From: Chlorops oryzae
Taxonomy: Eukaryota > Arthropoda > Insecta > Diptera > Chloropidae
Reading direction: 5' to 3'
NCBI GenBank assembly: GCA_020466095.1
Contig: CM035809.1
Coordinates: 652,157 to 716,156 of the forward strand
DNA length: 64,000 nucleotides
Within the stretch, counting starts at the first letter, position 1; the number at the start of each line of letters is the position of its first letter. Positions 1 to 11,111 of this stretch are shown here, piece by piece. Under the pieces are notes generated by a model. That model saw only the letters and a program-made list of their open reading frames with translations, did not search any database and was not told where the DNA came from. The position numbers and the translations under genes are program-made.

Positions 1-367
1 TGAAAGTGGTAATATGTGTATGAGTTTTATTTTTCTGAGTAAAAAAAAAGTCAAAAACTAATTTTTATTTCTTGAGTAAAAAATATAACTCGAAGAATAA
101 TTTTTATCTTCTAAGCAAAAAAATTACGAATCGTTGTAAATTACACAATTGTAGTTTTCGCTCAGTGTACTCATTAAAAAGCCTTCTTCGATTAAAAAAA
201 AAATTAATTAAGCTCATTAATTTCGGACGCCGCGGCGTTTCGTTACCCTCCGAGCGATACAGTGGCTGTAATCAATTCTGTTAACGACAATATGAATCAA
301 TCAAGCGAAATCGATGCATCAAAATGCAACAAAAACAATATATAAAAATAATAAAAATATAAAAAAA
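1..367. other. AT-rich sequence, no gene seen
   Basis: Low-complexity AT-rich DNA directly left of a repeat that starts at 368. I see no open frame with recognisable content and no RNA gene. Confidence 0.5.
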
Positions 368-1710
368 CAAGTAAGGGTGTAATAGTCAGGCGAGCCTGAC
401 CATAGAATACCCGACACAGACACACATGTTCAAATAATTTTTAATATCAAGAGGTGTTTAAGACCATAAGGGGCCCCATATACCGACTTTTGATAGATTT
501 CTTTATGAAAACTGCCCCTTTGCCACGCCCAATTTTCCAATTTTTTTGTTTTCTAATCGGAGGCCTTAATATACGCTCAAATTCTAAGTTTCAGTGGAAT
601 ATCTCAAAAAATTCCGATTTTGGGGCAGTTTTGAGATTTTTGTGACAGACCCTAGTACTGGAGGTACCCTTTATAATGGACCGATCAAGGAAATTTTTTC
701 TAAGGATTTTTATGGCTACAAAGGAAGCATAACTGCCAAATTCCGTTCAAGTCCCATTTGAAATTCGGGTGTAGAAGGCAATTTTCGAAAAACGCCCTTC
801 GGCCACGCCCACTTTTCCAATTTTTGGAAATAATATTACTGGCCTTTAAATATGATCAAATATCAAATTTCATCAAAATATCTTGAAAAATTTTGAATTT
901 AGAGCAGTTTATGTGATTTTCGCAACAGACCCTAGTACTGGAGGTACCCCTAAAAATAGTCCGATCGGGTCCATACTCGAACTTGTTCTTACTCATGTGC
1001 TTGTGAGTATGCATATCAAATTTCATCAAGATAGCTCAACTCCTTCGATAAGAAAACTGTATACAAACAGACGGACAGACAGACGGACAGACAGACGGAC
1101 ATGGCTAAATCGAATCTCCTGGCGACGCTGATCATTTCTATATATATTTTGTATAGTCTATCTCAACTGGTTCTGGGTGTTACAAACTAGTGATGCCACG
1201 AATATTCGGCCACTATTCGGTATTCGGCCTATTCGGCGTCATTTTTCAGTATTCGGTATTCGGCCGAATAGTTAAAATATTCGGCCGAATACCGAATAGT
1301 AGAAATAACTTATTAAAAAAATCAACACTAACTACAAATTAAATTTTTCTTACAATAACGTAAAAAAACTTAATTAACGAGAACTAAAAATACAGCAGAT
1401 TTGCATTTTATTCTTTAGAAATATTAAATGTACGCTAGCTTCTTCTAAACTTTCTTTGAAAACATTATAAACAGTGGGCAAATATTTCAGCGGCAGCTTT
1501 TGTCCTTACTCCAGCTAGTCGCGAGTAGGCCCAAGCTGTCTTTACTACGTGCCGAATATTCGGTTGCCGAATATTCGTTATTCGGCCGAGAGGTTGACCG
1601 AATATTCGGTATTCGGTATTCGGCCAAATCCACTATTCGGGGCATCACTATTACAAACAACCACACAAACGCAATATACCCTCGACACAGAGTGTGTCGG
1701 GTATAAAAAC
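368..1710 (+). mobile_element. DINE-1/mini-me-like non-autonomous repeat, family A copy 1 (interrupted)
   Basis: The left end reads CAAGTAAGGGTGTAATAG, then ATACCCGACACAG. The right end (about 1682-1705) holds GACACAGAGTGTGTCGGGTA, so CCGACAC is inverted at the two ends. Near 1069-1100 there is a run of GACGGACA tetramers next to a TA-rich stretch. This layout (subterminal inverted repeats, GTCY microsatellite beside a short core and TA repeats) is that described for dipteran mini-me/DINE-1 (Helentron-derived) elements. An uninterrupted, inverted copy lies at 13702-14562. The copy is split by a hAT MITE at 1188-1650. No protein is encoded. Confidence 0.7.
1188..1650 (+). mobile_element. hAT-type MITE, ATTCGG family, copy 1 (463 bp)
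   Basis: Terminal inverted repeats start TAGTGATGCC at both ends. The flanks carry a perfect 8-bp target duplication TTACAAAC at 1180-1187 and 1651-1658, the size used by hAT transposases. The insertion splits the family A repeat, whose two halves join cleanly once the MITE and one TTACAAAC are removed. Both ends are packed with the motif ATTCGG in both orientations, making many CCGAATATTCGG palindromes. The open frames crossing it are by-products of this repeat. Confidence 0.92.
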
Positions 1711-1930
1711 GGAAGCAACCGAGGCCAATTTCCATGTCTGTTTCTTTTTTTTCATATCTAATAATGGAATCGAAATCTTGACCTTTTCGGGTTCCTTCTG
1801 TGATATCTTTCGGCTATAGACACTCTACAAAGCAGCTTTAATATCCGATCATTATAAGGGAGCAAACATTCTTACCAAACTGTGCGAAGTTTAGCTTCCG
1901 ACATGATCTCTTCAATAGCGCAGTAAGCGG

Positions 1931-2393
1931 TAGTGATGCCCCGAATAGTGGATTTGGCCGAATACCGAATACCGAATATTCGGTCAACCTCTCGGCCGAA
2001 TAACGAATATTCGGCAACCGAATATTCGGCACGTAGTAAAGACAGCTTGGGCCTACTCGCGACTAGCTGGAGTAAGGACAAAAGCTGCCGCTGAAATATT
2101 TGCCCACTGTTTATAATGTTTTCAAAGAAAGTTTAGAAGAAGCTAGCGTACATTTAATATTTCTAAAGAATAAAATGCAAATCTGCTGTATTTTTAGTTC
2201 TCGTTAATTAAGTTTTTTTACGTTATTGTAAGAAAAATTTAATTTGTAGTTAGTGTTGATTTTTTTAATAAGTTATTTCTACTATTCGGTATTCGGCCGA
2301 ATATTTTAACTATTCGGCCGAATACCGAATACTGAAAAATGACGCCGAATAGGCCGAATACCGAATAGTGGCCGAATATTCGTGGCATCACTA
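1931..2393 (-). mobile_element. hAT-type MITE, ATTCGG family, copy 2 (463 bp, inverted)
   Basis: Same TAGTGATGCC ends and the same length as copy 1, in reverse orientation. Perfect 8-bp target duplication GTAAGCGG at 1923-1930 and 2394-2401. By eye it appears identical to copy 1 over the segments compared, so the pair forms a 463-bp inverted repeat around a spacer of about 280 bp. Confidence 0.92.
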
Positions 2394-2401
2394 GTAAGCG
2401 G

Positions 2402-3808
2402 CTATAGAAATCAACTCTAGGTAAATTAATAAAAGGCACCCACAAAGAAATCGTTTTTGAAGTAAATGAAGAAACAATTGCTTTAGTCCGTCAAATGCGT
2501 CAATCGAAAAGTGCTTTGTTTTCATGAATAAATTGCTTCGTAAATTCCGGATGTAAATTCTGATTGAATTTAGTCGAACATCGGTTCAATTGTTGTTACG
2601 GTCTTCTTTTAAAATAGTTCCTGGAATGAAGCTTAATTATCCGAAAACAAAAACTTGTCTGTAATTGAAACGATCTATCGCCAATTTGCTCTGGTTAGGG
2701 TCGTATTCATGAAGTATTTGCGGGGGAGCTAGAATAGTCACGATTGCAACTTTGCGATCACTAAAATGGTGAACAATATGTGTACTTAATGAGTTAAAAA
2801 CCTTTTACTGCTATTATATTTTCTTCTTTCTATAAGTTTATATGTATGTATAAGATTCGCAAAACTGCCATTCGAATAATTCATTTTATACTCCAGTCTT
2901 TGGAGCTTTGAGTTTAAGCTCTCAGTGTAGACATAAAATTCAAACGTATTATAAAATGATAATATGTATAAAAGATCTGCCACTATAAATTACATTCCGC
3001 GAACGCGCCTGCTGTTCTTCATAACAAACAGATGCACAAACGCCGCTATTAAATTATTTCAATTGATTGTTTGAACTTGTACCTATTTTGACAAAAGCCC
3101 TGTCCGTCTTATTCAAATGAGTACGTTTTTTGTGATATTATTTATTCTATCGTTGATTTATATTGATACGATCGGACAATCTGACACTTAACAAGACAAG
3201 TCATCGCCGAAAATGTCGTTTAATATATTAAAAGAAGCGGATAATGAGTAGGAATCCAATGACTCTCTGCGGGTATAAGTTGATTTTATTGGAAAACTAA
3301 ACCGACGAAAGCTTGTCTGAACTGCACAAAAAATGTGGGGGCAAACTATACGATAAATGGTATAATGAAGTATGTATAAAGATTATTTCTGGAAAAATAG
3401 CGCAATAAAAACGAAGCTTCTATCAAAAATAATGAGTTGCAAAGTATCTATATGAAAATAGAAACTAATCAGTGTTTCAGAGCAGGAGATAGCACGTTTT
3501 TCAGTCGAAGAGAGAAGGCAATGGAGTTCCAGGTACGACAAGAAAATTTTAAGAATATTTGAGGTAGTTGGGTAAGAAGGTATGAAGTTAATCCAGCGAG
3601 TTTTTTGTAGAATGAAATCTAAGGAAACTTGACTAACGGAATCTAAAAGTAGATAAAATACGTCATTTGCATGTCGCTCATTTACTTCAAGAATGTCATA
3701 CATATCTCAAAAAAAAATCGATTTTGAGAAAAACGCGTTTAAAGTTTTCATTTCACTTGCATTTTGATGAAAAAAGAAGACATTATTCTCTTCCCAAAAA
3801 GACAGTAT
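2402..3808. other. Intergenic sequence, nothing recognised
   Basis: AT-rich, with short open frames of low-complexity composition and no recognisable domain, RNA gene or TE terminus. The frame opposite 3383-3703 (106 aa) has no motif I can name. Confidence 0.4.
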
Positions 3809-4179
3809 ACACCCAGAGAAAAAACCACATAAAATCATTAAAAACCACATTGATTCAATGCGAAACCAGTAGCGGACTTTGGGGTGGTCGGGGTGGTGCG
3901 ACCGATCGGGGCGCTGACGCTTTTTAATTTACTAGTGAATTCCCTAAACTTACCAAAAAATTAATAAACATATTGGCAGCACTCGAGTGGATCGCAGTAT
4001 GTCGTTTATTTTAGGGGAATGCCCGCCCGGAAACGGAAAAGGACATAATCTATCTCTTTTTAACATTTAAATTGCAAGGGTTGGGGATGTTTATGATAGA
4101 GCGAAATACACAGCTGATTTAAATTCTTGAACGAGTTTGCCACCTGCAGAAATGCAAAAGCACCCAGACAACTAAAAAA

Positions 4180-4440
4180 CAAGTAAGGCAGTTATAGTCA
4201 GGCGAGCCTGACAATAAAATACCCGACACAGACACGCATGTTTCAATAACTTTTTAGCCACGCCCAAAAAACAGGCCCACTAAGTAAGAATATTCAAGAG
4301 GTTTTTAAGGCCATTAGGGCCCCATATACCGACTTTTGTTAAATTTCTTTATGAAAACCGCCCCTTTTCCACGCCCAATTATCAATTTTTTTTTTTTTTG
4401 CAATTCTAATCGGAGGCTTAAATATACGGTCAAATTCTAA
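4180..4440 (+). mobile_element. Family A (DINE-like) repeat, 5' fragment
   Basis: Repeats the left end of family A (CAAGTAAGG, GTCAGGCGAGCCTGAC, ATACCCGACACAGACAC) and the following about 200 bp. It stops abruptly at 4440 where a different TIR element begins, and the rest of family A does not resume on the far side. Confidence 0.75.
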
Positions 4441-4906
4441 GAGGCTGTTTCCACTATAGCCGCATCTTGCTTTCGCATCTTCAAGATGCGAATTTTTGAG
4501 ATTGGTGTTCCATTAGCATTTTGCATGTAGCATCTTTCAAATCAGCTGATTTTTGTTTACAATCGAAATGCGTATGCCCAGCAAACTCGCTCGCCTTCAT
4601 TTTTTTCATTGAAACAAAGGAATTTAATAAATTTTATTATAATATAGAATGGGTTTCTTGCATTTCTTCTTGGTTTCCACCGCCATTTTTGCTGAAAATG
4701 TCTGCAATGCTGGTTATTCACATATGTTTCAATAGATATGTGCTGTTAAAATCGATAGATAATCGGCAAAAATCGCATTTTCTTCGCATCTTATAAAGAT
4801 GCGGTTCAGAATACAACAACAATGGCATGTATATTCATACGGCATCTTTTCGCATCTTGCTAAAATGCTGAAATATGCAAGATGCGGCTATAGTGGAAAT
4901 GGCCTC
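4441..4906. mobile_element. TIR element, about 466 bp, possibly PIF/Harbinger-type MITE
   Basis: The left end starts GAGGCTGTTTCCACTATAGC and the right end is GCTATAGTGGAAATGGCCTC, an imperfect inverted repeat that continues into GCATCTTGC motifs for about 30 bp. TAA stands on both sides (4438-4440 and 4907-4909), which would fit a 3-bp Harbinger target duplication. The family A repeat on the left does not continue on the right, so the duplication is only suggestive. Confidence 0.55.
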
Positions 4907-4909
4907 TAA

Positions 4910-6650
4910 AAGAAATGCCATTTTTAATACGAACTTTCGACCAGTGTTTGATGAACATTTTTTTATTTTAAATTGGGAATGAACTAAATTATCTAACGGA
5001 AAAATGCCAATAGCCAAATACAAAAAAATAGCTACCGCGACAAGTGGAAAATAAAGCTGCCGATTTGGATCAAAAACGCCAAATGTGGCAATCGTGCCAT
5101 AAATCATCGTTCAAGGCTAGATCTGATATACAATCGATGTTCGCAACCATAGATTTTGTGATGGTTTCAATCCAAAACATCGATTTTCATACAAAAGTAA
5201 AGAGATTGTATTGGAGATCATCAGCACAATTTCTATATGAACTTTTCTTTTAACAAAAATATTGATTTCGAAAATTTCCCTTTTCTAATGACTAAAATTC
5301 TAATAAAAAAATACTAAATACTTAACAATTAGAAACTTTATCGATTGAAAATGAAATTGCTGAAAATATTAATTTTGATAACCTTACCAGGGTATTTACC
5401 GGCAGAAAGGCTAGAAAAATGAATTTTTATTAGTCATTCGTTCATTTTTTCATTCATTCATTAATCATTCTTCTTATTCATTTTTGCTTGGTTCATTTTG
5501 GTTTTTTTATTGACGTTATTTTTAAATGTGGAATTCAAATTTGGGTTTTAATCGAAAAAACACTTTAAAAAATTTTTAAGGTTTTAAAAATTTTTGTTTA
5601 CATATTATATAACTAAACCGATTTTGACAATGCCTATGTTTTTGTTCAAGATTTAGTTGTTACCCTACTAAATAAAAAATAAACTGTAAATAAATTGTTC
5701 TCATTAAATCGATTGCCTTATTGTGTATTTGGTTGAATTGCAGTTAGGGGGCACCAAAGAAATCTCGCCCAGGGCGCCGGGAACGCTAAGGCCGGCTCTG
5801 TGCGAAACGTTAACGAAAGTCTGGTAACGTAGAAAATTTTTGATTCAATATGGAACATCATTGAATTAAGGTGGCGCAAAATCGACGATTTTAATATAGA
5901 AACCATATTAAAATGATATTTTTCGGTATTGAATTAATATTAGATTCTACTTAATTGTGATATGAATTCTTGTAAAAAACCAAGTCGGTGGATTCGATCC
6001 CTGCTCCAGCGAGCGTCGATTTTTTTTTTTTTGGAAAAGTAAATAATTTAACATTTACATTATTTAAAAAACTGAGAAATAAATGATTTTATTAAAATTT
6101 TTATGCTTAAAACATAAAAAAAAAGATTATATAGGATTTTCTTGAAAGAGCTTGTGCGTGACGTTTTGGAAGGACCGACGTAAGCAACTTGTTTTATTGG
6201 TTCGCGTCCCATTTAGTTTCTCTGCTCCCCGCATTTTTTCGCTAAAATTTACTCTCCATTTTTCCACAAATTCTTTGGCCTGCGTCAGGGTTCGGACTCG
6301 GTCCTTCCAGATTACAAATCTAGCAAACTTCAACTTCAACTGCTCAATAAGGGGATCTTATCGATTTTATGGGGTCATATTTTTCTGTGTGAAGAGTTTC
6401 CATATTCATTTAATAACGTTTCTTATTGATTGAATAGGTAACAACGTAAATTTCAACGCAATTCACGAACTAATATGAAAACAAACTCAAATCAATTTGG
6501 TTCAACTTCAAATCAATGTAACTTTAACATCCTCCACGAAATATATGGAAACTACATCAAATCAAAGTTGAAAATTGTTATCTTAATATGTTTCGGTATT
6601 ATTCTATATTGAAACATATTGAATTAATATGGCTCGGATTTGATTTTAAT
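4910..6650. other. Intergenic, diffuse repeat remnants
   Basis: AT-rich DNA with scattered GAATTAATAT-type motifs (about 5930-5960 and 6600-6640) also seen near the following TIR element. No gene recognised. The two opposed open frames at 6127-6433 show no domain. Confidence 0.35.
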
Positions 6651-6870
6651 GTCATGTTCAGACGGCATTATGAATTAAGTAATTGGCTCCATGAATTACA
6701 AATGCGAATTAACCTGTTCAGATGAGAGATCCGCAACTCGTTTTTGACGTTTTGTGTGAAAAGCAACAACCCAGTCGGAAAATTCACCAATTCCAATGTA
6801 ATGAAACTGTCTTAATATAAGTAAAAAATTCTTTTGACTATGAAAATTTCTTTTGAAGAAGGGTCTGTTG

Positions 6871-7328
6871 TAGTGATGCCACGAATAGTGGATTTGGCCG
6901 AATACCGAATATTCGGTCAACCTCTCGGCCGAATAACGAATATTCGGCAACCGAATATTCGGCACGTAGTAAAGACAGCTTGAGCCTACTCGCGAGTAGC
7001 TGGAGTCAAGGCAAAAGCTACCGCAGAAAAATTTGCCCACTGTTTATAATGTTTTCGAAGAAAATTTAGAAGAAGCTAGCGTACATTTAAAATTTTTAAA
7101 GAATAAAAAGCAAATCTGCTGTATTTTTAGATCTCGTTAATTAAATTTTTTTTTACGTTATTGTGAGAAAAACTTAATTTGTAGTTACTGCTGATTTTTT
7201 TAATAAGTTATTTCTACTATTCGGTATTCGGCCGAATGTTTTAACTATTCGGCCTAATACCGAATACTGAAAAATGACGCCGAATAGGCCGAATACCGAA
7301 TAGTGGCCGAATATTCGTGGCATCACTA
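6871..7328 (-). mobile_element. hAT-type MITE, ATTCGG family, copy 3 (458 bp)
   Basis: TAGTGATGCC ends and the same ATTCGG-rich interior as the copies at 1188 and 1931, in the orientation of the latter. Perfect 8-bp target duplication GTCTGTTG at 6863-6870 and 7329-7336. Small indels relative to the other two copies. Confidence 0.92.
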
Positions 7329-8013
7329 GTCTGTTGTATCCAGCTCTTGTTTTAATGATATTTTTACAAGAATGACATTGGAAAGAGCATTAATTGATCT
7401 CTTATGTCATGAATGCAATAAATTCCGGCTGGGAGTATTTCTTATCTTGCTGATTCCTTCTTTTTTTGGGGTTGTAATTAAAATGGCAGGGACACAGTTA
7501 CGTCCACATATGCCAGGATAGAACTTTTGCAGTACTTTACATATTACTCGAACGTTTAAATGACCGTCGTCAGGATTATTTTCGAATTTGTTAAGTTTTT
7601 TAGCTATGTTGAACTTGTCCAATACGAGTGCCATTGAGTACTTCTATTCTTCCTTGACACACGTTTAGACTTAGCGATAAACAGGATCAGATCCTTGGTC
7701 AGGATTAGTTTTGTTGTATTGAAATTGAAATTTAAGGTTAGAAAACGTTTAAATGACCGTCGTCAGGCTTCTGATGTGAGCTACACTTGATGATTGGAGC
7801 CAGCTCATAACGCGAACAAGGCATGGACAGCAATCTTCTTTATCGAATTTCCGCTTGCAATTGACTGATTCCTTCTTCTGGTTTCGATAAATTTCGATAA
7901 AGATTAGGGAAGGCACTGTTTTTATCGTAATTCGGATCGTAATTCAAACTGAATTACGTTCGATGAGGTAATTCGGCTTGGCAAATTTTGTATGGCGTAC
8001 TATGTGATTCACA

Positions 8014-8374
8014 TATTTCAGATTTACAGATCCTTACCGAATACTTCACAGGGCTCTGCAAATTGAGATATCATCTCAAAAAGATAGGCCTATCGAACGA
8101 ATCGAAATGCCGGTTCTGTGAAATGGATGAAGAAACGCCAGAACACATTCTCTGTGACTGTCCATCTCTGGCCAGCCGCAGAATCCTCAACTTTGGGGAG
8201 GCGCTTGTCGCCCCCTACAAATTTTGGTCTGTCTTAAAACCATCCACAGTGCTCAAATATGTAAAGAGCCTAAGGATAGATAATTAAGACAACCCTGGGG
8301 GTAGCACAATAGATTCATTATGGGTCGCGGTGCGCACAGAGCCCCCCATCTAATAATAATAATAATAATAATAA
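8014..8374 (+). mobile_element. 5'-truncated non-LTR retrotransposon with (TAA)n tail
   Basis: A 361-bp insert with a perfect 13-bp target duplication TATGTGATTCACA (8001-8013 and 8375-8387). It consists of the C-terminal coding end of a LINE ORF2, a short 3' UTR, and a tail of about eight TAA repeats (8352-8374). TAA-type tails are known from I-like and related LINE clades. The 13-bp duplication and 5' truncation are the usual marks of target-primed reverse transcription. Nested in the TIR element 6654-8452. Confidence 0.9.
8015..8287 (+). pseudogene. LINE ORF2 C-terminal fragment (partial)
   Basis: About 90 residues read in frame to a TAA at 8285-8287. They hold the Cys/His cluster CRFCEMDEETPEHILCDCP preceded by a basic CKLRYHL stretch. 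This is the zinc-knuckle-like tail typical of R1/LOA/I-type ORF2 proteins, downstream of reverse transcriptase and RNase H. The apparent upstream start at 7988 lies in the target duplication and flank, so it is not a real start. Confidence 0.85.
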
Positions 8375-9279
8375 TATGTGATTCACAATGTGATTCGGCT
8401 GTGAATTACGAATGGGGGCCGAATTACTTAATTCAGGTTGCCGTCTGAACATAGCATAAGTTGCAGTTTTTCCCTCAGTATACTTACTAAGTATTGATAC
8501 GAAATTTTTACACAATGTGAGTCATAACACACCGAATTTTTCCTCATCATTAGTTAAAAATCGTGTTTTTTGAGATATGACATTCTTGAAGTAAATGATC
8601 GATGTGTATAAAATAAATGATCATTGCAGCATAAACTGAGACAATAAGTTCAATAAATCTTACCTACCAATGTTAGCAGAATTGTTTGCTTTTTTTCAAT
8701 TAGTTAATTAACTTATTTTTTATTTAATAATTTATTTATTTTATTTGGTTTAAAATCAGATCCAGTTATAATAAACAGGAATCTTCATAAAAGGATCACT
8801 ACACCGAGAGAAAAACAATGTAAAATCGTAACGAATTAATGTTAAATTGTCACTTAACGTTTACGATTTCGACGTAACGTGGAAAAATGTGAAATCGTCA
8901 CTGTTATATAATATGTTGATTTTTCGACATTGGCCAATGTTAAATCGCCGTTGGTGCAATGCTAAATCAACATTGGCCAATGTTATATCATCGTTGGTGC
9001 AATGCTAAATCAACATTGTCCACGGTTAAATCGTCGGTGGTGCAATGTCAATTTTAGTACTACAACAATGAAGCAGTGTTGTTATATGTTACAGTGGAAA
9101 CCATTACGGCTTTTTTTAAACCACATTCCTCTTCCAAAACATCTTGAATTAAAAGCGTTTTTAAAATACTATAAGAATTTATTTTTATTTAGTTGAAATT
9201 AAATATGTATACAAAAACATATAAACATATAAACATAAACATATATATTTCTATTTAATTATTAATTTAAAGGAAGTTT

Positions 9280-9566
9280 TTAAATTACTTCATTCTTCTT
9301 CCAAATAAAGAGCTTTTCCCGAAACTCCATTCGCAATCTAAATGGCGTAATCGCTTCCTTTAGATCTTCGTTTTTCATGAAGCGCAAGCTTCGAAAAGTG
9401 ACATTTTCTTTCTTCAAAAAAATGGATAAACGCCTTCCAATTCAAATGACTTCAAAAGCTTCCATAGTTTAATATCATCTGCGTTTTGAACTGAATCCAT
9501 TTCGTTGTTTCTTTCTTCTTCTTCCTCATCTTCTTCAATAAAAAACTCCTCAAATTCATCATCCAT
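9280..9566 (-). pseudogene. SAM-domain-like coding fragment inside a TIR element, frame broken
   Basis: Read from 9566 downward, an acidic stretch (MDDEFEEFFIEEDEEEE) is followed by DDIKLWKLLKSFELEGVYPF. After a one-base displacement at a T-run comes RSLRFMKNEDLKEAITPFRL and then EFREKLFIWKKN and a stop at 9280-9282. The second half has the look of a SAM-type helical domain (the L..L...DL.E.I...G/R..... pattern) common in insect TE-associated proteins. A TTTTTTTTTCAAAATGTAG acceptor-like sequence precedes it, so this may be a terminal exon. Either decayed or carrying an assembly indel. Confidence 0.55.
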
Positions 9567-9859
9567 TTCTACATTTTGAAAAAAAAAGCAACAGAAATAA
9601 ATTTACTGCACATAAGATTTTCATTTTGGTTTTCATTTTTATAGTTCAAATGACTTAAAAGCACTTTTATGTACTATGTACATCATTAAATGAACTAAAT
9701 CCTGTATATATGTGCATACATACCTGATTAAATGTTTGATCTCCTGATTTCCGATGCGTAAGTGAACGGCGAAAGTACATGAAAGGAAAGAGTTCGCCAA
9801 TTTTCGATGGCACTAGGGCTGGCAATTTATCCATAGTATCGACATGACTACGTATAGTG

Positions 9860-10068
9860 CGGTTTCAGACACACCGATTTTTGGCCGATTTGGCTCGACG
9901 ATTTTTTTAGTTCTTGGAGGAGTGAAGAGAAAGGGAACGAGTATAAATCGTCTCAAATTTTTTGGTACGAGCGATTTGTAATTATTCCGTTTCTCTGCAC
10001 TCCTCCTTTGCCAAGAAAAAAAAAAATGGTCGAGCAAAATCGGCCAAAAATCGGCGTGTCTGAAACCC
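9860..10068. mobile_element. Short nested MITE with about 45-bp TIRs
   Basis: GGTTTCAGACACACCGATTT at the left and AAATCGGCGTGTCTGAAACC-like sequence at the right are inverted. The match continues through TTTTGGCCGATTT and GCTCGAC. Total about 210 bp, nested in the ACACCGAGA element. The open frame across it on the minus strand is incidental. Confidence 0.6.
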
Positions 10069-10855
10069 TACATAAACGCTTGTTATACGTTGAAACACTA
10101 TCAATGGCTTTTTAGTATACATGGTATTTTTGTTTTATTTTGTCTTCACTGATTACTGAAAAAGAATTTATGTTGTTTTATCTTATATAATGTTATTTTA
10201 TGTCTAGATTGTATAAATTTTTAAGGTTTAAGCAATTGAAAGAGGTTCTTGTATATTATTAAAACTATCGATGACTTTATTAGCGACTATCGATAGAATT
10301 TAACATTGTGCAATGCAGTTTCAACATCGATCCAGCTTCAAAATAACATTGGTATTTTTAACATTGCCCAATGTTTTTGTGTGTACGATCCACTACGATT
10401 TTGCATTGTCTTTTTTTTCTCGGTGTAAGGGCCAATATTACGAAACTAATTTAAACATTTTGTATAATAAAAATGAAAATTTTTAAAATTGATAAAAAAA
10501 ATTTTAAAACAACAGTACAACTGATAACAAAAGTTCAATATTCGAAAAACAGCTGTTTACAACAATTTGAAGAAATATTTTTCATAAAATCATCGAGTTT
10601 GCAAAAAGATAGACAGGATTAATAGTTATGGAGTCGGAGGACATCAATTGGGAGTAAGAAACAATCATATTTATTGAGGCATGCTCTAGAAATCGAATCC
10701 GAATACAAAATTCGAAATCAATGTGATTTTAATCAAAATTCAAAATAGCTAATTTTTTATGGGGACTCGATTTCTAGAGCATGCCCGATGTTCTAAAAAT
10801 AGTATGAGCTTAAAAATAAAAGAATATTCAAAGTTTTCATATACTTACATAGATC

Positions 10856-11101
10856 AAGGGGCTCTGGGATAGCGTAGGGGATGCGTGTTGTGCTCTTGAT
10901 CCCAGGGTCCGAGGTTCGATTCCCGGCACAGGCGAAACAGAGTGTAATGTTCCAAGCCAAGCACTGGTTTTTCAAAAATCGTATGTTTAGGGGCACACTA
11001 CATAAAAAGAGACATACACTCACACAAGCACAAGAAAACCTCCTTGGTATCACAATGGGCCGATTAACGTCCTAAGTGGCAGCCATTTCAACCTACCTAC
11101 C
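10856..11101 (+). mobile_element. tRNA-derived SINE with CTAC tail
   Basis: About 246 bp flanked by a 10-bp direct repeat TACATAGATC (10846-10855 and 11102-11111). The head has an A-box-like GATAGCGTAGGGGATGCG (from 10868) and a perfect B box GGTTCGATTCC (10913-10923), so an internal RNA polymerase III promoter is likely. The body ends in a simple tail of (CTAC)n at 11091-11101. Head, body and tail match the SINE plan. The open frames on both strands are incidental. Confidence 0.87.
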
Positions 11102-11111
11102 TACATAGATC

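Larger units (their letters stand above)
6654..8452. mobile_element. TIR element ATGTTCAGACGGC, about 1.8 kb, with two nested insertions
   Basis: The left end is ATGTTCAGACGGCATTATG followed by AATTAAGTAATT. The right end is the inverse, AATTACTTAATTCAGG then GCCGTCTGAACAT. Internal GTAATTCGG and GAATTACG motifs repeat near both ends. A hAT MITE (6871-7328) and a 5'-truncated LINE (8014-8374) are nested inside, each with its own target duplication. I could not define a target duplication for the outer element, nor a transposase. Confidence 0.6.
8801..10426. mobile_element. TIR element ACACCGAGA, about 1.6 kb, with palindromic subrepeats
   Basis: Ends ACACCGAGAGAAAAACAATG and CATTGTCTTTTTTTTCTCGG TGT (8801 and 10426) form an imperfect inverted repeat. 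Both subterminal regions carry repeats of the kind CAATGTTAAATC/AACATTGGCCAATGTT (about 8815-9050 and 10300-10400). The interior contains a decayed coding exon on the minus strand and a nested short MITE. No target duplication or transposase found, so the superfamily is open. Confidence 0.65.

Noticed and set aside
1487..2081. Open frames rich in NIRLPNIRYS and SVFG words
   Set aside because: They arise from ATTCGG repeats of hAT MITEs and recur identically in other copies and on the opposite strand.
3809..6390. Possible TIR pair ACACCCAGAGAAAAA and TTTTTCTGTGT around 2.6 kb, similar to the ends of the element at 8801
   Set aside because: Ends differ at several positions, no target duplication, and the interior has several unrelated repeats, so chance cannot be excluded.
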